The translations under genes and the position numbers were made by a program. Source: Hymenobacter sediminis (GTDB lineage: Bacteria > Bacteroidota > Bacteroidia > Cytophagales > Hymenobacteraceae). Taken from it: DNA of 64,000 nucleotides. The stretch lies in assembly GCF_003231285.1 (NCBI RefSeq), contig NZ_QKNS01000001.1, forward strand, positions 930,001 through 994,000. Reading direction: 5' to 3'. The notes below the pieces were generated by a model, which ran no database searches, was not told where the DNA came from, and saw only the letters and a program-made list of their open reading frames with translations. Below are positions 8,677 through 16,667 of this stretch, in pieces. The stretch's first letter is position 1. Each line of letters opens with the position of its first letter.

Positions 8677-9240
8677 ATGGAGGCATTTGCGTATACCGAT
8701 ATTAACGCCCCGCTAGTCGAGCGGTGCCGCTTGGGCGACCGGCGCGCCCAGGCCGAAATCTACAAGCGCTACTCCAAGGCCATGTTCAATGCCTCGCTGC
8801 GCATCACCGGCGACTATGCCGAGGCGGAGGACGTGCTGCAGGAGTCGTTTCTGAGCGCCTTCCGCGAGCTGCACAGCTACAAAGGCGATTCGTCTTTCGG
8901 CTCCTGGCTTAAGCGCATCGTTATCAATAAAAGCATCAACTGCCTGCGCAACCGGCGCCTGCAACTGGTGCCTCTGGCCGACCAGCACGACGGCGCCGCT
9001 CCCGACTCCGATGACCACGGCCCCGACATGGAGGACCTGGGCTGGCGAGCCGATGTAGTGCGCCGCTGCGTACAGGAGCTGCCCGATGGATACCGGGTAG
9101 TCCTCTCCTTATACCTGCTGGAAGGCTACGACCACGCCGAAATTGCTGGCATTCTCAACATCACTGAATCTACTTCGAAGTCGCAGTACAGCCGGGCCCG
9201 GAAAAAGCTATTGGAGCTGGCCCGTCAGCACGGTTTGTAA
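8677..9240 (+). CDS. RNA polymerase sigma factor, ECF (sigma-70 family)
   Basis: A 187-residue ECF sigma factor from the ATG at 8677; a TTG at 8623 in frame would add 18 residues. Region 2 is clear (AEIYKRYSKAMFNASLRI, AEDVLQESFLSAFRELHSY, FGSWLKRIVINKSINCLR). Region 4 is a helix-turn-helix (LPDGYRVVLSLYLLEGYDH, EIAGILNITESTSKSQYSR) that reads the -35 box. It heads a three-gene unit followed by a membrane protein with a long periplasmic part and a secreted DUF4097-like protein. This is the usual Cytophagales arrangement of sigma factor, anti-sigma and effector. It probably controls an envelope-response regulon and may autoregulate. Confidence 0.92.
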   Translation: MEAFAYTDINAPLVERCRLGDRRAQAEIYKRYSKAMFNASLRITGDYAEAEDVLQESFLSAFRELHSYKGDSSFGSWLKRIVINKSINCLRNRRLQLVPLADQHDGAAPDSDDHGPDMEDLGWRADVVRRCVQELPDGYRVVLSLYLLEGYDHAEIAGILNITESTSKSQYSRARKKLLELARQHGL

Positions 9241-9350
9241 GCCTGGCGACCTGATTTTATCCTCGACCTGATGCTGCCTTTGCGGCGGCGCTGGCCCACC
9301 CCCTCACTGACCAGCGCGCCGCCTCCAGCAGCCTGCCACTACCACCTGAC

Positions 9351-10112
9351 ATGAACGAGAAGAAAACCGGACTGGAAGCTTTTGTTGAGCGCCACCGCGC
9401 CGACTTCGATGTGTTCGAGCCGCGCCCAAATCTATGGGACGACATTGAACTGGAGTTGACTGCGCCTGAGGCTGCCGAAGAGGAAGCATCCCTGCGCATA
9501 CTCCCCCTTCACATCACCCCCGAAAGTACACCAGAGGTACCGGAAGTACTGGCCACCCAGCCTTTGACTACCGCTGATTCTGCCGTGCGCTCGGCCCGCC
9601 CTTATGGTATTGCCGCTGCCGTAGCTGCTTTATTGATGGTTGGCACTTGGTTCTGGCAGCATCAGACGGAAGCTACCCGCTGGACGCGCGCAGAGCAGGT
9701 AGCCGTGACCGGGTTGGCGACCCCAGAAGGGGTAGGGCAGCCTACACTGGCTGCCACCCCGGCGGCGGCCGGTCCGGAGCAACGCCTGGCCGGCGCCGTA
9801 CAACGCATGGAGGCTTACTACGCCACCCAAATTGCCGAGCGTCAGCAGGAGCTTCGGGCCCTGGATAAAGAAACTTCTGCCACAGCCCCACAGTCGGACT
9901 GGCAGCAGGAGCTGCACGGCTTGGACTCTACCTACCAGCAGCTGCGGACTGAACTATATCGCAACCCGGAGCCGGAGGTAGTACTCGATGCCATGGACCG
10001 CAACCTGCAGATTCGGCTGGACCTATTGAACCAGCAGCTGCGCACCCGCGAGCAAATCAAGGATTATCATTCCCAGCCCTATATGGTGGCCGAAGGCCGC
10101 CGCAAGCCTTAA
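9351..10112 (+). CDS. Single-pass membrane protein, probable anti-sigma factor
   Basis: A 253-residue protein with a cytoplasmic-type acidic N-terminus (FVERHRADFDVFEPRPNLWD), one membrane segment at about residues 85-102 (GIAAAVAALLMVGTWFW) and a helical extracytoplasmic domain. No zinc-binding HxxxCxxC anti-sigma motif is present. The assignment rests on position directly after an ECF sigma factor, on topology, and on the N-terminal pattern seen in Cytophagales proteins encoded next to ECF factors. The next gene starts 3 bases after the stop, so they are co-transcribed. It could instead be a structural partner of the downstream protein. Confidence 0.7.
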   Translation: MNEKKTGLEAFVERHRADFDVFEPRPNLWDDIELELTAPEAAEEEASLRILPLHITPESTPEVPEVLATQPLTTADSAVRSARPYGIAAAVAALLMVGTWFWQHQTEATRWTRAEQVAVTGLATPEGVGQPTLAATPAAAGPEQRLAGAVQRMEAYYATQIAERQQELRALDKETSATAPQSDWQQELHGLDSTYQQLRTELYRNPEPEVVLDAMDRNLQIRLDLLNQQLRTREQIKDYHSQPYMVAEGRRKP

Positions 10113-10115
10113 GCT

Positions 10116-11360
10116 ATGCGCCGCTCATTGCTTTCTGTTGGAGGGGTAGGGCCGCTGCTTCTGGCCGCCATGCTGGTGGGAGGGGTTCGCACTTCGGGCT
10201 ACGGCCAGCAAACGGAAGCGCCCGTTGAGGCAGATCTGCACTATTGCCAGCCCACGGCAGCTCCCTTGGCCCAGCAGGAGCAAGGCAGTGGTTCGTTGCT
10301 GGACGGGCGCCAGGGTGGGCAAGGCCCCCAGGAAGAAGGCCAGCCAACGCCTGCCGTGGAAAAGGTGCGCAAAATCAGCCGCACCTTTCCGGCCAGTGCC
10401 ACTAAGCTGTATACCCTCGATACCCGCTACGGACGGGTGCAGGTGAACGTGTGGAACCGGGCCGAGGTGCGCACCGACGTGGACATTATCACGCGGGCTG
10501 AAACCGAGGAGAAGGCCCAGCAGCTGCAGGATATGATTCAGGTGCAGCTGCAAGACCAGGACCCGACCACGGGCGGCATCGTGGCCCGTTCGCGCTTTGG
10601 GGCCATGCCCCGGGAGTGCTGGAGCCGCACCAAGCTGTATGAGGTAAATTACACCGTGTGGGTGCCCAAAAACACACCCTTGGCCCTGCACAACGCATTT
10701 GGCGAAATCAGCCTGACTAGCGACCTGACCGGCGCTACCGAGCTAGCCATTGAGTACGGCACGCTGCGCACCGCCCGGTTAGAAGGGCCCCGCAACTCCG
10801 TGCGGGTGTGCAACGCCCAAGCAGCTGTGCCCTACGCGGGCCGAGCTACCGTAGATGCCTCGTACTCCAAGCTTCGCCTGACAGAAGGCGGCACCGTGGA
10901 GCTGCGTAATAACTACTCGGATATTGATATTGGCTCGGTGCAGGACCTGACCGTGCACAGCAAATACGGCGACGTAGCCCTGGGCACGGTGCGCAACCTG
11001 CGCGGCAGCTCCGGCTACTCCAAGTTCAGCATCGATAAGCTCAGCAACCAGCTGGATATGAAGCTGCAGTATTGCCCCGCTTTCGAGGTGCGCAGTACGG
11101 GTAAAAATTTCCGGCAAATCAATGTGGATGGCGGTTACAGCACCATTCTGCTCAATTTCCCAGATGGGGCTGGCTTCAACTTCGATGTGAATACGGAACA
11201 CGGCAAGCTGCTGGTGGATAAGCGCCTGGTGAAAGTAGATTCGGAGGAAACAAGTCCTTCTTCCAGCGACATGCAGGGTAGCTTCGGGGCCATTCAGCCG
11301 CGTAATGCCAGCAACGTCAATATCAAAGTGCGCTACGGCAACGTGAGCTTCAAACGCTAA
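10116..11360 (+). CDS. Secreted DUF4097-like (adhesin-type beta-repeat) protein
   Basis: A 414-residue protein with an N-terminal signal peptide (LLLAAMLVGGVRTSGYG). The mature part, from about residue 90, consists of short beta-strand repeats around 20 residues long (LYTLDTRYGRVQVNVW, FGEISLTSDL, YSDIDIGSVQDL, YGDVALGTVRNL, YGNVSFKR). This is the pattern of DUF4097/putative auto-transporter adhesin families and predicts a beta-solenoid outside the cytoplasm. It is the last gene of the ECF sigma-factor unit and is followed by a powerful terminator at 11386. Function is unknown; it may be a target or a sensor element of the sigma system. Confidence 0.78.
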   Translation: MRRSLLSVGGVGPLLLAAMLVGGVRTSGYGQQTEAPVEADLHYCQPTAAPLAQQEQGSGSLLDGRQGGQGPQEEGQPTPAVEKVRKISRTFPASATKLYTLDTRYGRVQVNVWNRAEVRTDVDIITRAETEEKAQQLQDMIQVQLQDQDPTTGGIVARSRFGAMPRECWSRTKLYEVNYTVWVPKNTPLALHNAFGEISLTSDLTGATELAIEYGTLRTARLEGPRNSVRVCNAQAAVPYAGRATVDASYSKLRLTEGGTVELRNNYSDIDIGSVQDLTVHSKYGDVALGTVRNLRGSSGYSKFSIDKLSNQLDMKLQYCPAFEVRSTGKNFRQINVDGGYSTILLNFPDGAGFNFDVNTEHGKLLVDKRLVKVDSEETSPSSSDMQGSFGAIQPRNASNVNIKVRYGNVSFKR

Positions 11361-11385
11361 CAGCCAGCTTGCCTCTATGTCAATT

Positions 11386-11436
11386 GCCCGTTGGCCCGGT
11401 TGCTCTTTGGGAGCGGCCGGGCCAACGGGCTTTTCT
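11386..11436 (+). terminator. Terminator of the ECF sigma operon
   Basis: A perfect 14-bp GC-rich stem (11386-11399 with 11417-11430) is followed by TTTTCT. It lies between the sigma operon and the PPC-domain gene, and this argues against any translation start before 11436 for the latter. Confidence 0.92.
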
Positions 11437-11453
11437 CTGTTTATTTGCCGGGT

Positions 11454-12008
11454 ATGCGTACTCTATTTATAGCTCTCCTGCTGGCATTGCTGGAGGGCAG
11501 GGCAACGGCCCAAACTTCGTCCCTCCCTATGTCTGCTCCTACAACTGTCAGCCCTAAAGCTTCTACTCTTCGCACTTATGCCTTGCGTCTGAAGCCGGGC
11601 CAGGACCTGCGTAAGGAACTGCTGGCCTTTGCCGAGCAACATCAGCTGCGGGCTTCGGCCATACTTACGGGGGTAGGCAGCCTGACTACAGCCAGTCTTC
11701 GGCTGGCTAACCAGCCGGGGCCCACTCAGTACAAGGGGCATTTTGAAATAGTCTCGTTGGTAGGCACCTTGTCCATCAACGGCAGCCATTTGCACATGTC
11801 CGTAGCCGACTCAACGGGGCGTACCGTGGGCGGGCACCTGCTTGATGGCAACATCATTTACACGACCGTCGAGCTGGTTATCGGGGAGATGCCGGAACTG
11901 GACTTCCGACGGGAGCCTGACCCCACGTATGGCTATCAGGAGCTAACTGTTTATCCGGCCGAGCCCCAACCTGCGAAAAAACGGACAGCTTCTGGCAAAA
12001 GACCCTAA
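11454..12008 (+). CDS. PPC/DUF296-domain protein with a signal peptide
   Basis: A 184-residue protein. I choose the ATG at 11454 because earlier in-frame starts fall within the terminator hairpin, and because it yields a clean signal peptide (MRTLFIALLLALLEGRATAQ). The body is a PPC/DUF296 domain, residues about 38-165. It shows LRLKPGQDLRKELLAFA, ILTGVGSLTTASLRLAN, GHFEIVSLVGTLS, HLHMSVADSTG and GGHLLDGNIIYTTVELVIGE. This fold is best known from plant AT-hook proteins and bacterial homotrimers, usually cytoplasmic, so an exported copy is notable. The tail is rich in Lys and Pro. The gene downstream starts 28 bases later and may be co-transcribed. Confidence 0.85.
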   Translation: MRTLFIALLLALLEGRATAQTSSLPMSAPTTVSPKASTLRTYALRLKPGQDLRKELLAFAEQHQLRASAILTGVGSLTTASLRLANQPGPTQYKGHFEIVSLVGTLSINGSHLHMSVADSTGRTVGGHLLDGNIIYTTVELVIGEMPELDFRREPDPTYGYQELTVYPAEPQPAKKRTASGKRP

Positions 12009-12035
12009 CTTCTGCGCCTCACTACAGCCCAAGCC

Positions 12036-12542
12036 ATGACTACCCCGCTCGCACCTGCCAATGCCGCCCGAATGGAGAAATTTCGCCGCGACATCAGTAA
12101 CCCGCTGAAGCTGCGGCTTTTCATGCTGCGCCGCCTGCCCATGGCCTACCTGGCTGGACTGCGCGTGGCCACCCTCACGGCGGAGGCAGCAACGGTGACG
12201 ATACGGTACAAGTATTTAACCCAGAATCCGTTCCGGAGCATCTACTTTGCCTGCTTGAGCATGGCTGCCGAAATAGCCAGTGGCCTACTAGCCATGATGC
12301 ATGTGCAAAGCGGTTCGCCGGTTTCCATGCTGGTAGTAAGCTTGGAAGCTGATTTTACGAAGAAGGCCGTCGGGCTAATTCGCTTCACCAGTCAGGATGG
12401 GGGGGCCATCGGGCAAGCTATAGCGGAAAGCCGCGCCACCGGCGAGGGGCGTACCGTTGTGTGCACTAGCATGGGCTTAGACCAGGCCGGCGACGTAGTA
12501 GCCACCTTCCGCATTACGTGGTCGTTTCGGGCCAAGAAATAA
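12036..12542 (+). CDS. DUF4442 hotdog-fold protein (thioesterase-like)
   Basis: A 168-residue protein matching the DUF4442 group of hotdog-fold proteins, which resemble acyl-CoA thioesterases. Typical segments are KLRLFMLRRLPMAYLAGLRV, VTIRYKYLTQNPFRSIYFAC and SMAAEIASGLLAM, the central helix of the fold. LVVSLEADFTKKAVGLI and ATFRITWSFRAKK follow. There is no signal peptide. The actual substrate is unknown. It lies 27 bases after the PPC-domain gene on the same strand and ends at a terminator shared with the convergent DAC-like gene. Confidence 0.8.
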   Translation: MTTPLAPANAARMEKFRRDISNPLKLRLFMLRRLPMAYLAGLRVATLTAEAATVTIRYKYLTQNPFRSIYFACLSMAAEIASGLLAMMHVQSGSPVSMLVVSLEADFTKKAVGLIRFTSQDGGAIGQAIAESRATGEGRTVVCTSMGLDQAGDVVATFRITWSFRAKK

Positions 12543-12560
12543 ATAAGCGTGTTCCTGCTT

Positions 12561-12617
12561 AAAGCTCAGGCGGCAGACGCGGCGGCCCGGCCGCCTAGGT
12601 CTGCCGCCAGGCTTTAT
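12561..12617. terminator. Bidirectional terminator between convergent genes
   Basis: AAAGC at 12561 pairs with GCTTT ending 12615, enclosing a 10-bp stem (12569-12578 with 12599-12608) and an inner GC-rich hairpin. It separates the DUF4442 gene from the DAC-like gene. Confidence 0.8.
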
Positions 12618-14176
12618 TCCTCCCGCAGGCTTTCCTTGGTGATGACGTCTACCAGGCCATCCTCACTAACTACAATGGCCAGGCAGGGGTAGGGCGAGCT
12701 ATCTACGTAGCGAATGGCCGAGTTGTAGCGGGCCCCGCGGGTGCTGGTGCCGTGCCCAGAGGCTTTGCCGTCGAGAATAACCCCAATGGAGTAGCAATAG
12801 CCTTCCGGGTCCAGGAGCACCGCACCGTCGATGGCCGTAACGAGGCGGGTGATAAGCGGGGTGAGGGGCACCGGCTCAATGAGGGTACACTGTAGCTTGA
12901 GGCGGTCAGCCTCGGCCAAGGCTTCGGTGGTGATAACCAGGAGCGTACCGTGCTTTTGGCGGCTGGCTTCCAGCACTACATCCCAAAGGCGCTCAATCTT
13001 GGCCGGGTCCGTGAGTTGAAACGTATGCTTCAGGTCGCGGCGGAAACGGGCCCGGTGCAAGCGGGTGCTGGGCAGGCTGGGTAACCCATAGTGGGCGCGC
13101 ATCAGCACTTGGTTACCGTGCTGAAATTCCCAGGCATAGTGATTCACGAAGCTGATGACAAATAAGTCTTCGCGGCTGACATCGTAGCTGCCTACCTGGC
13201 GGCCAAGGGCATACACGTTTTCGCCATCGGCCAGCAGGCTTACCTCGGGCGTAGTCATTTCGAGGAGCTTGCGCACAGCCCGGTAATCGGTGAGGGGGGT
13301 AGGGCAGGTAAGGGCGAATATCTCCGAGAGGTTGGGGTGGCCGCGCCGAGCTAGCAGCACTTTGCCTACCCCCTCGGCGCCTTCGTAACGCAAGGAGGAA
13401 ATGGTGTTGCAGGTAGCGAACAGCTTGGCCGCGGAAGGGTTGGTGCCCAGGTCCTGGGCCGGGGTATCCATGAACAGCTTGCCCGCCGAGCGAATAATTT
13501 CGTCGGCGTCGCGGGGGCGCACCAGCAGGCCCGAGCCAGGCTCCGGCTCCGTCAACGACTTCAGGCACTCCTCATGAAAGCGCAGCACGGCGGCCATCAG
13601 CAAGGAGTGCGACAACAGGCGACCGTCGGTGTAGTAGCGGTTTTTCTGGAGGGTGGGGTAGGCCTGCATGGCCTTGCGGTTAAGGCGTAGCACCGGCACC
13701 ACTGAATGCTGATTGATGGGCACGGGGGCACCCGCGAAATAGATGTGACGCGAGCCGGTAGCTACTTCATCCAGCACTTCCTGCACAGCCTGGCGCAGGC
13801 CCACCGCCTTTTTCTTGCGCTCAATCATTTCCTCACTCATTAGCTCTCGGTCGGGCGAGTTCCAAGGGTGCAGGTACTGGTAGTAGCGGCCACGGGCCTG
13901 GGCCTCCATGAAGGCCTCAGTATTCAGGCCACAATCAATGGGCTCTAGGCACACGGGCACGGCTTCTAGTTCCTCGTCAGTATCGGTAGGCAAGGCCAGC
14001 AGCAGCACGTAAGGCGCCAAGTCTTCATCCAGCGCTTCAAAAATGCCCTGGGCTACGGCCTGGGCCGCCTGTCGGAACCGGGCCTGGTAGGGCCAGATGG
14101 GGTAGCTGGCAGGCAGGGGTAGGGGAGTGCCAAAAGCGACAGGTGGGGCAGAAACGAGCGGCAGAGGGGAAAGCAT
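12614..14176 (-). CDS. Protein with DisA/DAC-like nucleotide-binding domain
   Basis: A 520-residue cytoplasmic protein. The C-terminal ~130 residues resemble the DAC (diadenylate cyclase / DisA-N) domain. The DGA motif occurs in LVTAIDGAVLLDPEGYCYSI, and a region equivalent to the catalytic RHR loop reads GTSTRGARYNSAIRYV, followed by PCLAIVVSEDGLVDVI. In active cyclases the second motif is RHRAA; here it is RGARYNSA, so ATP cyclisation is uncertain and a nucleotide-sensor role (DACNV-like class) is plausible. The N-terminal ~380 residues are unassigned. The start at 14176 lies 4 bases from a TACCTTTT promoter-like element, and a 10-bp inverted repeat sits upstream. Monocistronic. Confidence 0.75.
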   Translation of the reverse strand: MLSPLPLVSAPPVAFGTPLPLPASYPIWPYQARFRQAAQAVAQGIFEALDEDLAPYVLLLALPTDTDEELEAVPVCLEPIDCGLNTEAFMEAQARGRYYQYLHPWNSPDRELMSEEMIERKKKAVGLRQAVQEVLDEVATGSRHIYFAGAPVPINQHSVVPVLRLNRKAMQAYPTLQKNRYYTDGRLLSHSLLMAAVLRFHEECLKSLTEPEPGSGLLVRPRDADEIIRSAGKLFMDTPAQDLGTNPSAAKLFATCNTISSLRYEGAEGVGKVLLARRGHPNLSEIFALTCPTPLTDYRAVRKLLEMTTPEVSLLADGENVYALGRQVGSYDVSREDLFVISFVNHYAWEFQHGNQVLMRAHYGLPSLPSTRLHRARFRRDLKHTFQLTDPAKIERLWDVVLEASRQKHGTLLVITTEALAEADRLKLQCTLIEPVPLTPLITRLVTAIDGAVLLDPEGYCYSIGVILDGKASGHGTSTRGARYNSAIRYVDSSPYPCLAIVVSEDGLVDVITKESLREE

Positions 14177-14180
14177 AGCG

Positions 14181-14188
14181 AAAAGGTA
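14181..14188 (-). promoter_or_regulatory. Candidate -7 element (TACCTTTT) of the DAC-like gene
   Basis: Reads TACCTTTTCG on the minus strand, one mismatch to TAnnTTTG. It abuts the ATG, suggesting a leaderless transcript. Confidence 0.4.
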
Positions 14189-14209
14189 AGGCAGGTCGGG
14201 GGCAGGAAA

Positions 14210-14238
14210 GGTCAGACCTGAATTTCGTAGGTCTGACC
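14210..14238. promoter_or_regulatory. Inverted repeat upstream of the DAC-like gene
   Basis: Perfect 10-bp arms GGTCAGACCT and AGGTCTGACC with a 9-base spacer. Given the promoter position it would lie about 35-60 bases upstream of the start of transcription, typical of an operator. There is no T-run, so a terminator is less likely. Confidence 0.5.
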
Positions 14239-14425
14239 CCGTAGGTAGGCTGACGCAAACGAAAGGAAACTACTTTAAAAGAGGCCGAAAACCGGCGCAA
14301 CGTTGCCCGCCAACGAGCAAACAGCGCAAAATATTCTGCCAATGCAATATAATTGGAGCTGTTAGCACCCCTGATTAGTATAACCACAAAAAGGCCAAAT
14401 TGCTTTCCGGTGGCGATGCGTGTCG

Positions 14426-15214
14426 TTACAGAGTAAACACGACTGGTAGCACCATCTTCTGTTTCAGCGGCTGGCCTTTGTAGGTAGCTGGTTGCCACTT
14501 CGGCGCAGCTTTCAGTAGCCGGATGGCTTCTTCATCAAGGCCGGAGCCCATGCGCTTAACCGGCTTGATTCCAGTAAGGGAGCCGTCTTTCTCCACAATA
14601 AACTCCATCATCACTTTTCCCTGAACCTTGCGCTGCCGGGCCAGAGCCGGGTATTTTTGGTTCTGCTGAATCCACTCGAAAAAAGCATCGGTGCCACCCA
14701 CGGGCCGGGCCGGCGAATCGGGAGCCACTACCTGGGTAGTGCTGCCGGAACCAGCCGGGGAAGCAGCGTCGCTGGCTGTAGCACCGCCCGCGTCGGCCGG
14801 AATCTGGAAGGTGATAGGTACGGATACGCGCTGACGCACTACCCCGCCTCGGTGTTGGGCTGGGGTCCAGCGCGGGCCGCCTTTGATTAGCCGGATGGCC
14901 TCTGCATCCAGAGCGGGGTTAATAGGCTGGGCCACGGCTACATTAGAAATAGAGCCGGTTTTTTCTACCACGAATGATACTGTAACCGTCCCTTGCACGC
15001 CCGCTTGCAAGGCCGCCGTGGGGTATTGCTGCTTATCGGCCAGGTATTGCGCGTAGGCTTCCAGGCCGCCCACCGGCACGGCAGGCTTTTCTACGGCATC
15101 ATAAATGTCGGAGGCGGCGGGTTGCTTGGGATATTTTAGCTTCTGTTGGGCCAGAACCGGAGTAGTACCAACCAACACGCCAGCAAGCAGGAAGAGGCGA
15201 AAAGCTTGTTTCAT
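14426..15214 (-). CDS. Exported protein with two tandem TonB C-terminal domains
   Basis: I take the ATG at 15214 (262 residues), which starts a clear signal peptide (MKQAFRLFLLAGVLVGTTPVLAQ); an upstream ATG in frame would precede it with non-signal sequence. Two TonB C-terminal domains follow. Domain 1 covers about residues 50-145 (YPTAALQAGVQGTVTVSFVV, LDAEAIRLIKGGPRWTPAQ, VSVPITFQ). Domain 2 covers about 180-262 (YPALARQRKVQGKVMMEFIV, LDEEAIRLLKAAPKWQPATY, MVLPVVFTL). No membrane anchor or ExbB/ExbD genes are nearby, so this is probably not the energy-transducing TonB but one of the soluble or periplasmic TonB-domain proteins abundant in Bacteroidota. Confidence 0.88.
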   Translation of the reverse strand: MKQAFRLFLLAGVLVGTTPVLAQQKLKYPKQPAASDIYDAVEKPAVPVGGLEAYAQYLADKQQYPTAALQAGVQGTVTVSFVVEKTGSISNVAVAQPINPALDAEAIRLIKGGPRWTPAQHRGGVVRQRVSVPITFQIPADAGGATASDAASPAGSGSTTQVVAPDSPARPVGGTDAFFEWIQQNQKYPALARQRKVQGKVMMEFIVEKDGSLTGIKPVKRMGSGLDEEAIRLLKAAPKWQPATYKGQPLKQKMVLPVVFTL

Positions 15215-15453
15215 AGGGGAGGAAAGTGTGGGGAGCAAGACAGTATTGGCACAACAACCGCACCAGCCCACAGCGGAGTTTCCGGGTTCTACGAAAAGTG
15301 CCGGTTTTCGGTAGCTTTGGTCTGATGGCCTCTGATGTAACTTGCTCTCCCCATATTTCATCCCGGATTGGTAGGCCTGTATCCGCACGTCCGCAGGGTA
15401 CATTTTTTGAGGTCCGGTAGTCCTCCACAGCGCTTACCTTACTATCTATTTGC

Positions 15454-16614
15454 GTGCAACTACACTTTGTTTTCCTAGGACTGCTCGTGTTGTGGTCCTG
15501 TGAATCAAAATCGAAGACTACGCTTGCGGCTGCTACCCCGGCTAAAGCTGCCTTATTGGGCAATGCTACTACTCCAGCGACGGTGCCAACTGCTTCCTCC
15601 TGGCAAGGCGACTACGAAGGCTCCCTGAGTGGAAAGTACCCGTTTCGGCTATCCATCACAGCACAAGATGACAGCAAGCAGGTACGGGGATGGTACTACT
15701 ACCTCAGCCAGCAAAAACCCATCTGGCTCGAAGGGTACGTAACCTCCTCAGGCGACCTGTGGCTGGGGGAGATAAACCCGGCGCAGTCTGACCTGACCGA
15801 ACATTGGAATGGTAGCCGACAGCCGCGCCAGCCCTTTGCCTATTTCCATTTGCGTCGTACAGGGGTGGGCGTTCTTGCGGGTACTTGGCGGGCAGCTAAA
15901 TCGGAGCGGCAACTCTCCACGCAGCTGACAAGCTACCGAAGCACCGGGTTTGCTGAGAAGGCACACGTAGGCGAACAAACATATTTCGGGGAATTTACAG
16001 AACCTGTATTTACCGTACCCGATTCCCGCGTGTCCGAGAAGCTGTGGGAGGCTTTCGATGTGGCGCAACTGGCTGGCATGACGTGGGAGGACTTAGAGCA
16101 AGAAGCAAAAGCGCGTAAGGGTGGTGAGATACGCGGTTACCTGGGCACTGATGCAAAAGTGACTTATAATGATCGGGGCCTGCTGAGTGTGTGGCTACGC
16201 AGTGAGCAGATAACGGGCGGAGGGCAGCTGTTTGCCCGGATGTGGTCGGTGGTGATGGACCTGCGAACGGGCGAGCAGCTGACCGATGAAATCGACCCCG
16301 CCAAACGCCCTGCTTTTCTGGCTGTGTGCGAGCAGAAGCTACAGCGGCAAATCAGTCGTTACCTGCACGAAAACCCACAAGACTCAACTGATGAAGCTGG
16401 GCTGCGCAGCCAGCACGTAACGGGGGCAGGCCCGCCCACCGATTTGCACGTAACGGCTGACAGCGTGACGTTTCACCACGAGGTGGATTACGAAGGCATG
16501 ACCCACTTCGTGCGAAGAGACATGGAATACCATTTTCGGGTAGCTTTCGCGCACACCGAGCTAGCACCTTTTCTGAAGCCTGATAGTCCCTTGCAGCGGC
16601 TCGTAAAGCGGTAG
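15454..16614 (+). CDS. Hypothetical lipoprotein
   Basis: A 386-residue protein starting at a GTG (15454) with a short lipoprotein signal (MQLHFVFLGLLVLWSC), placing the lipidated cysteine at about residue 16. A low-complexity Ala/Thr linker follows. Residues 50-150 form a beta-rich domain (WQGDYEGSLSGKYPFRLSIT, GWYYYLSQQKPIWLEGYV). The second half (AKVTYNDRGLLSVWLRSEQI, YHFRVAFAHTEL) is also beta-rich and resembles the DUF3298/PdaC-type pattern of secreted proteins, though I cannot confirm this. It is divergent from the TonB-domain gene. Confidence 0.72.
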   Translation: MQLHFVFLGLLVLWSCESKSKTTLAAATPAKAALLGNATTPATVPTASSWQGDYEGSLSGKYPFRLSITAQDDSKQVRGWYYYLSQQKPIWLEGYVTSSGDLWLGEINPAQSDLTEHWNGSRQPRQPFAYFHLRRTGVGVLAGTWRAAKSERQLSTQLTSYRSTGFAEKAHVGEQTYFGEFTEPVFTVPDSRVSEKLWEAFDVAQLAGMTWEDLEQEAKARKGGEIRGYLGTDAKVTYNDRGLLSVWLRSEQITGGGQLFARMWSVVMDLRTGEQLTDEIDPAKRPAFLAVCEQKLQRQISRYLHENPQDSTDEAGLRSQHVTGAGPPTDLHVTADSVTFHHEVDYEGMTHFVRRDMEYHFRVAFAHTELAPFLKPDSPLQRLVKR

Positions 16615-16637
16615 CCCTACCTCCCCTTAGGGCTGCG

Positions 16638-16645
16638 TACCTTCG
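16638..16645 (+). promoter_or_regulatory. Candidate -7 element (TACCTTCG) of the MutS-like gene
   Basis: TAnnTTCG variant of the Bacteroidota -7 box, 22 bases before the GTG start at 16668. Confidence 0.4.
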
Positions 16646-16667
16646 TGGCTTCATTGATTCTGCTGCC

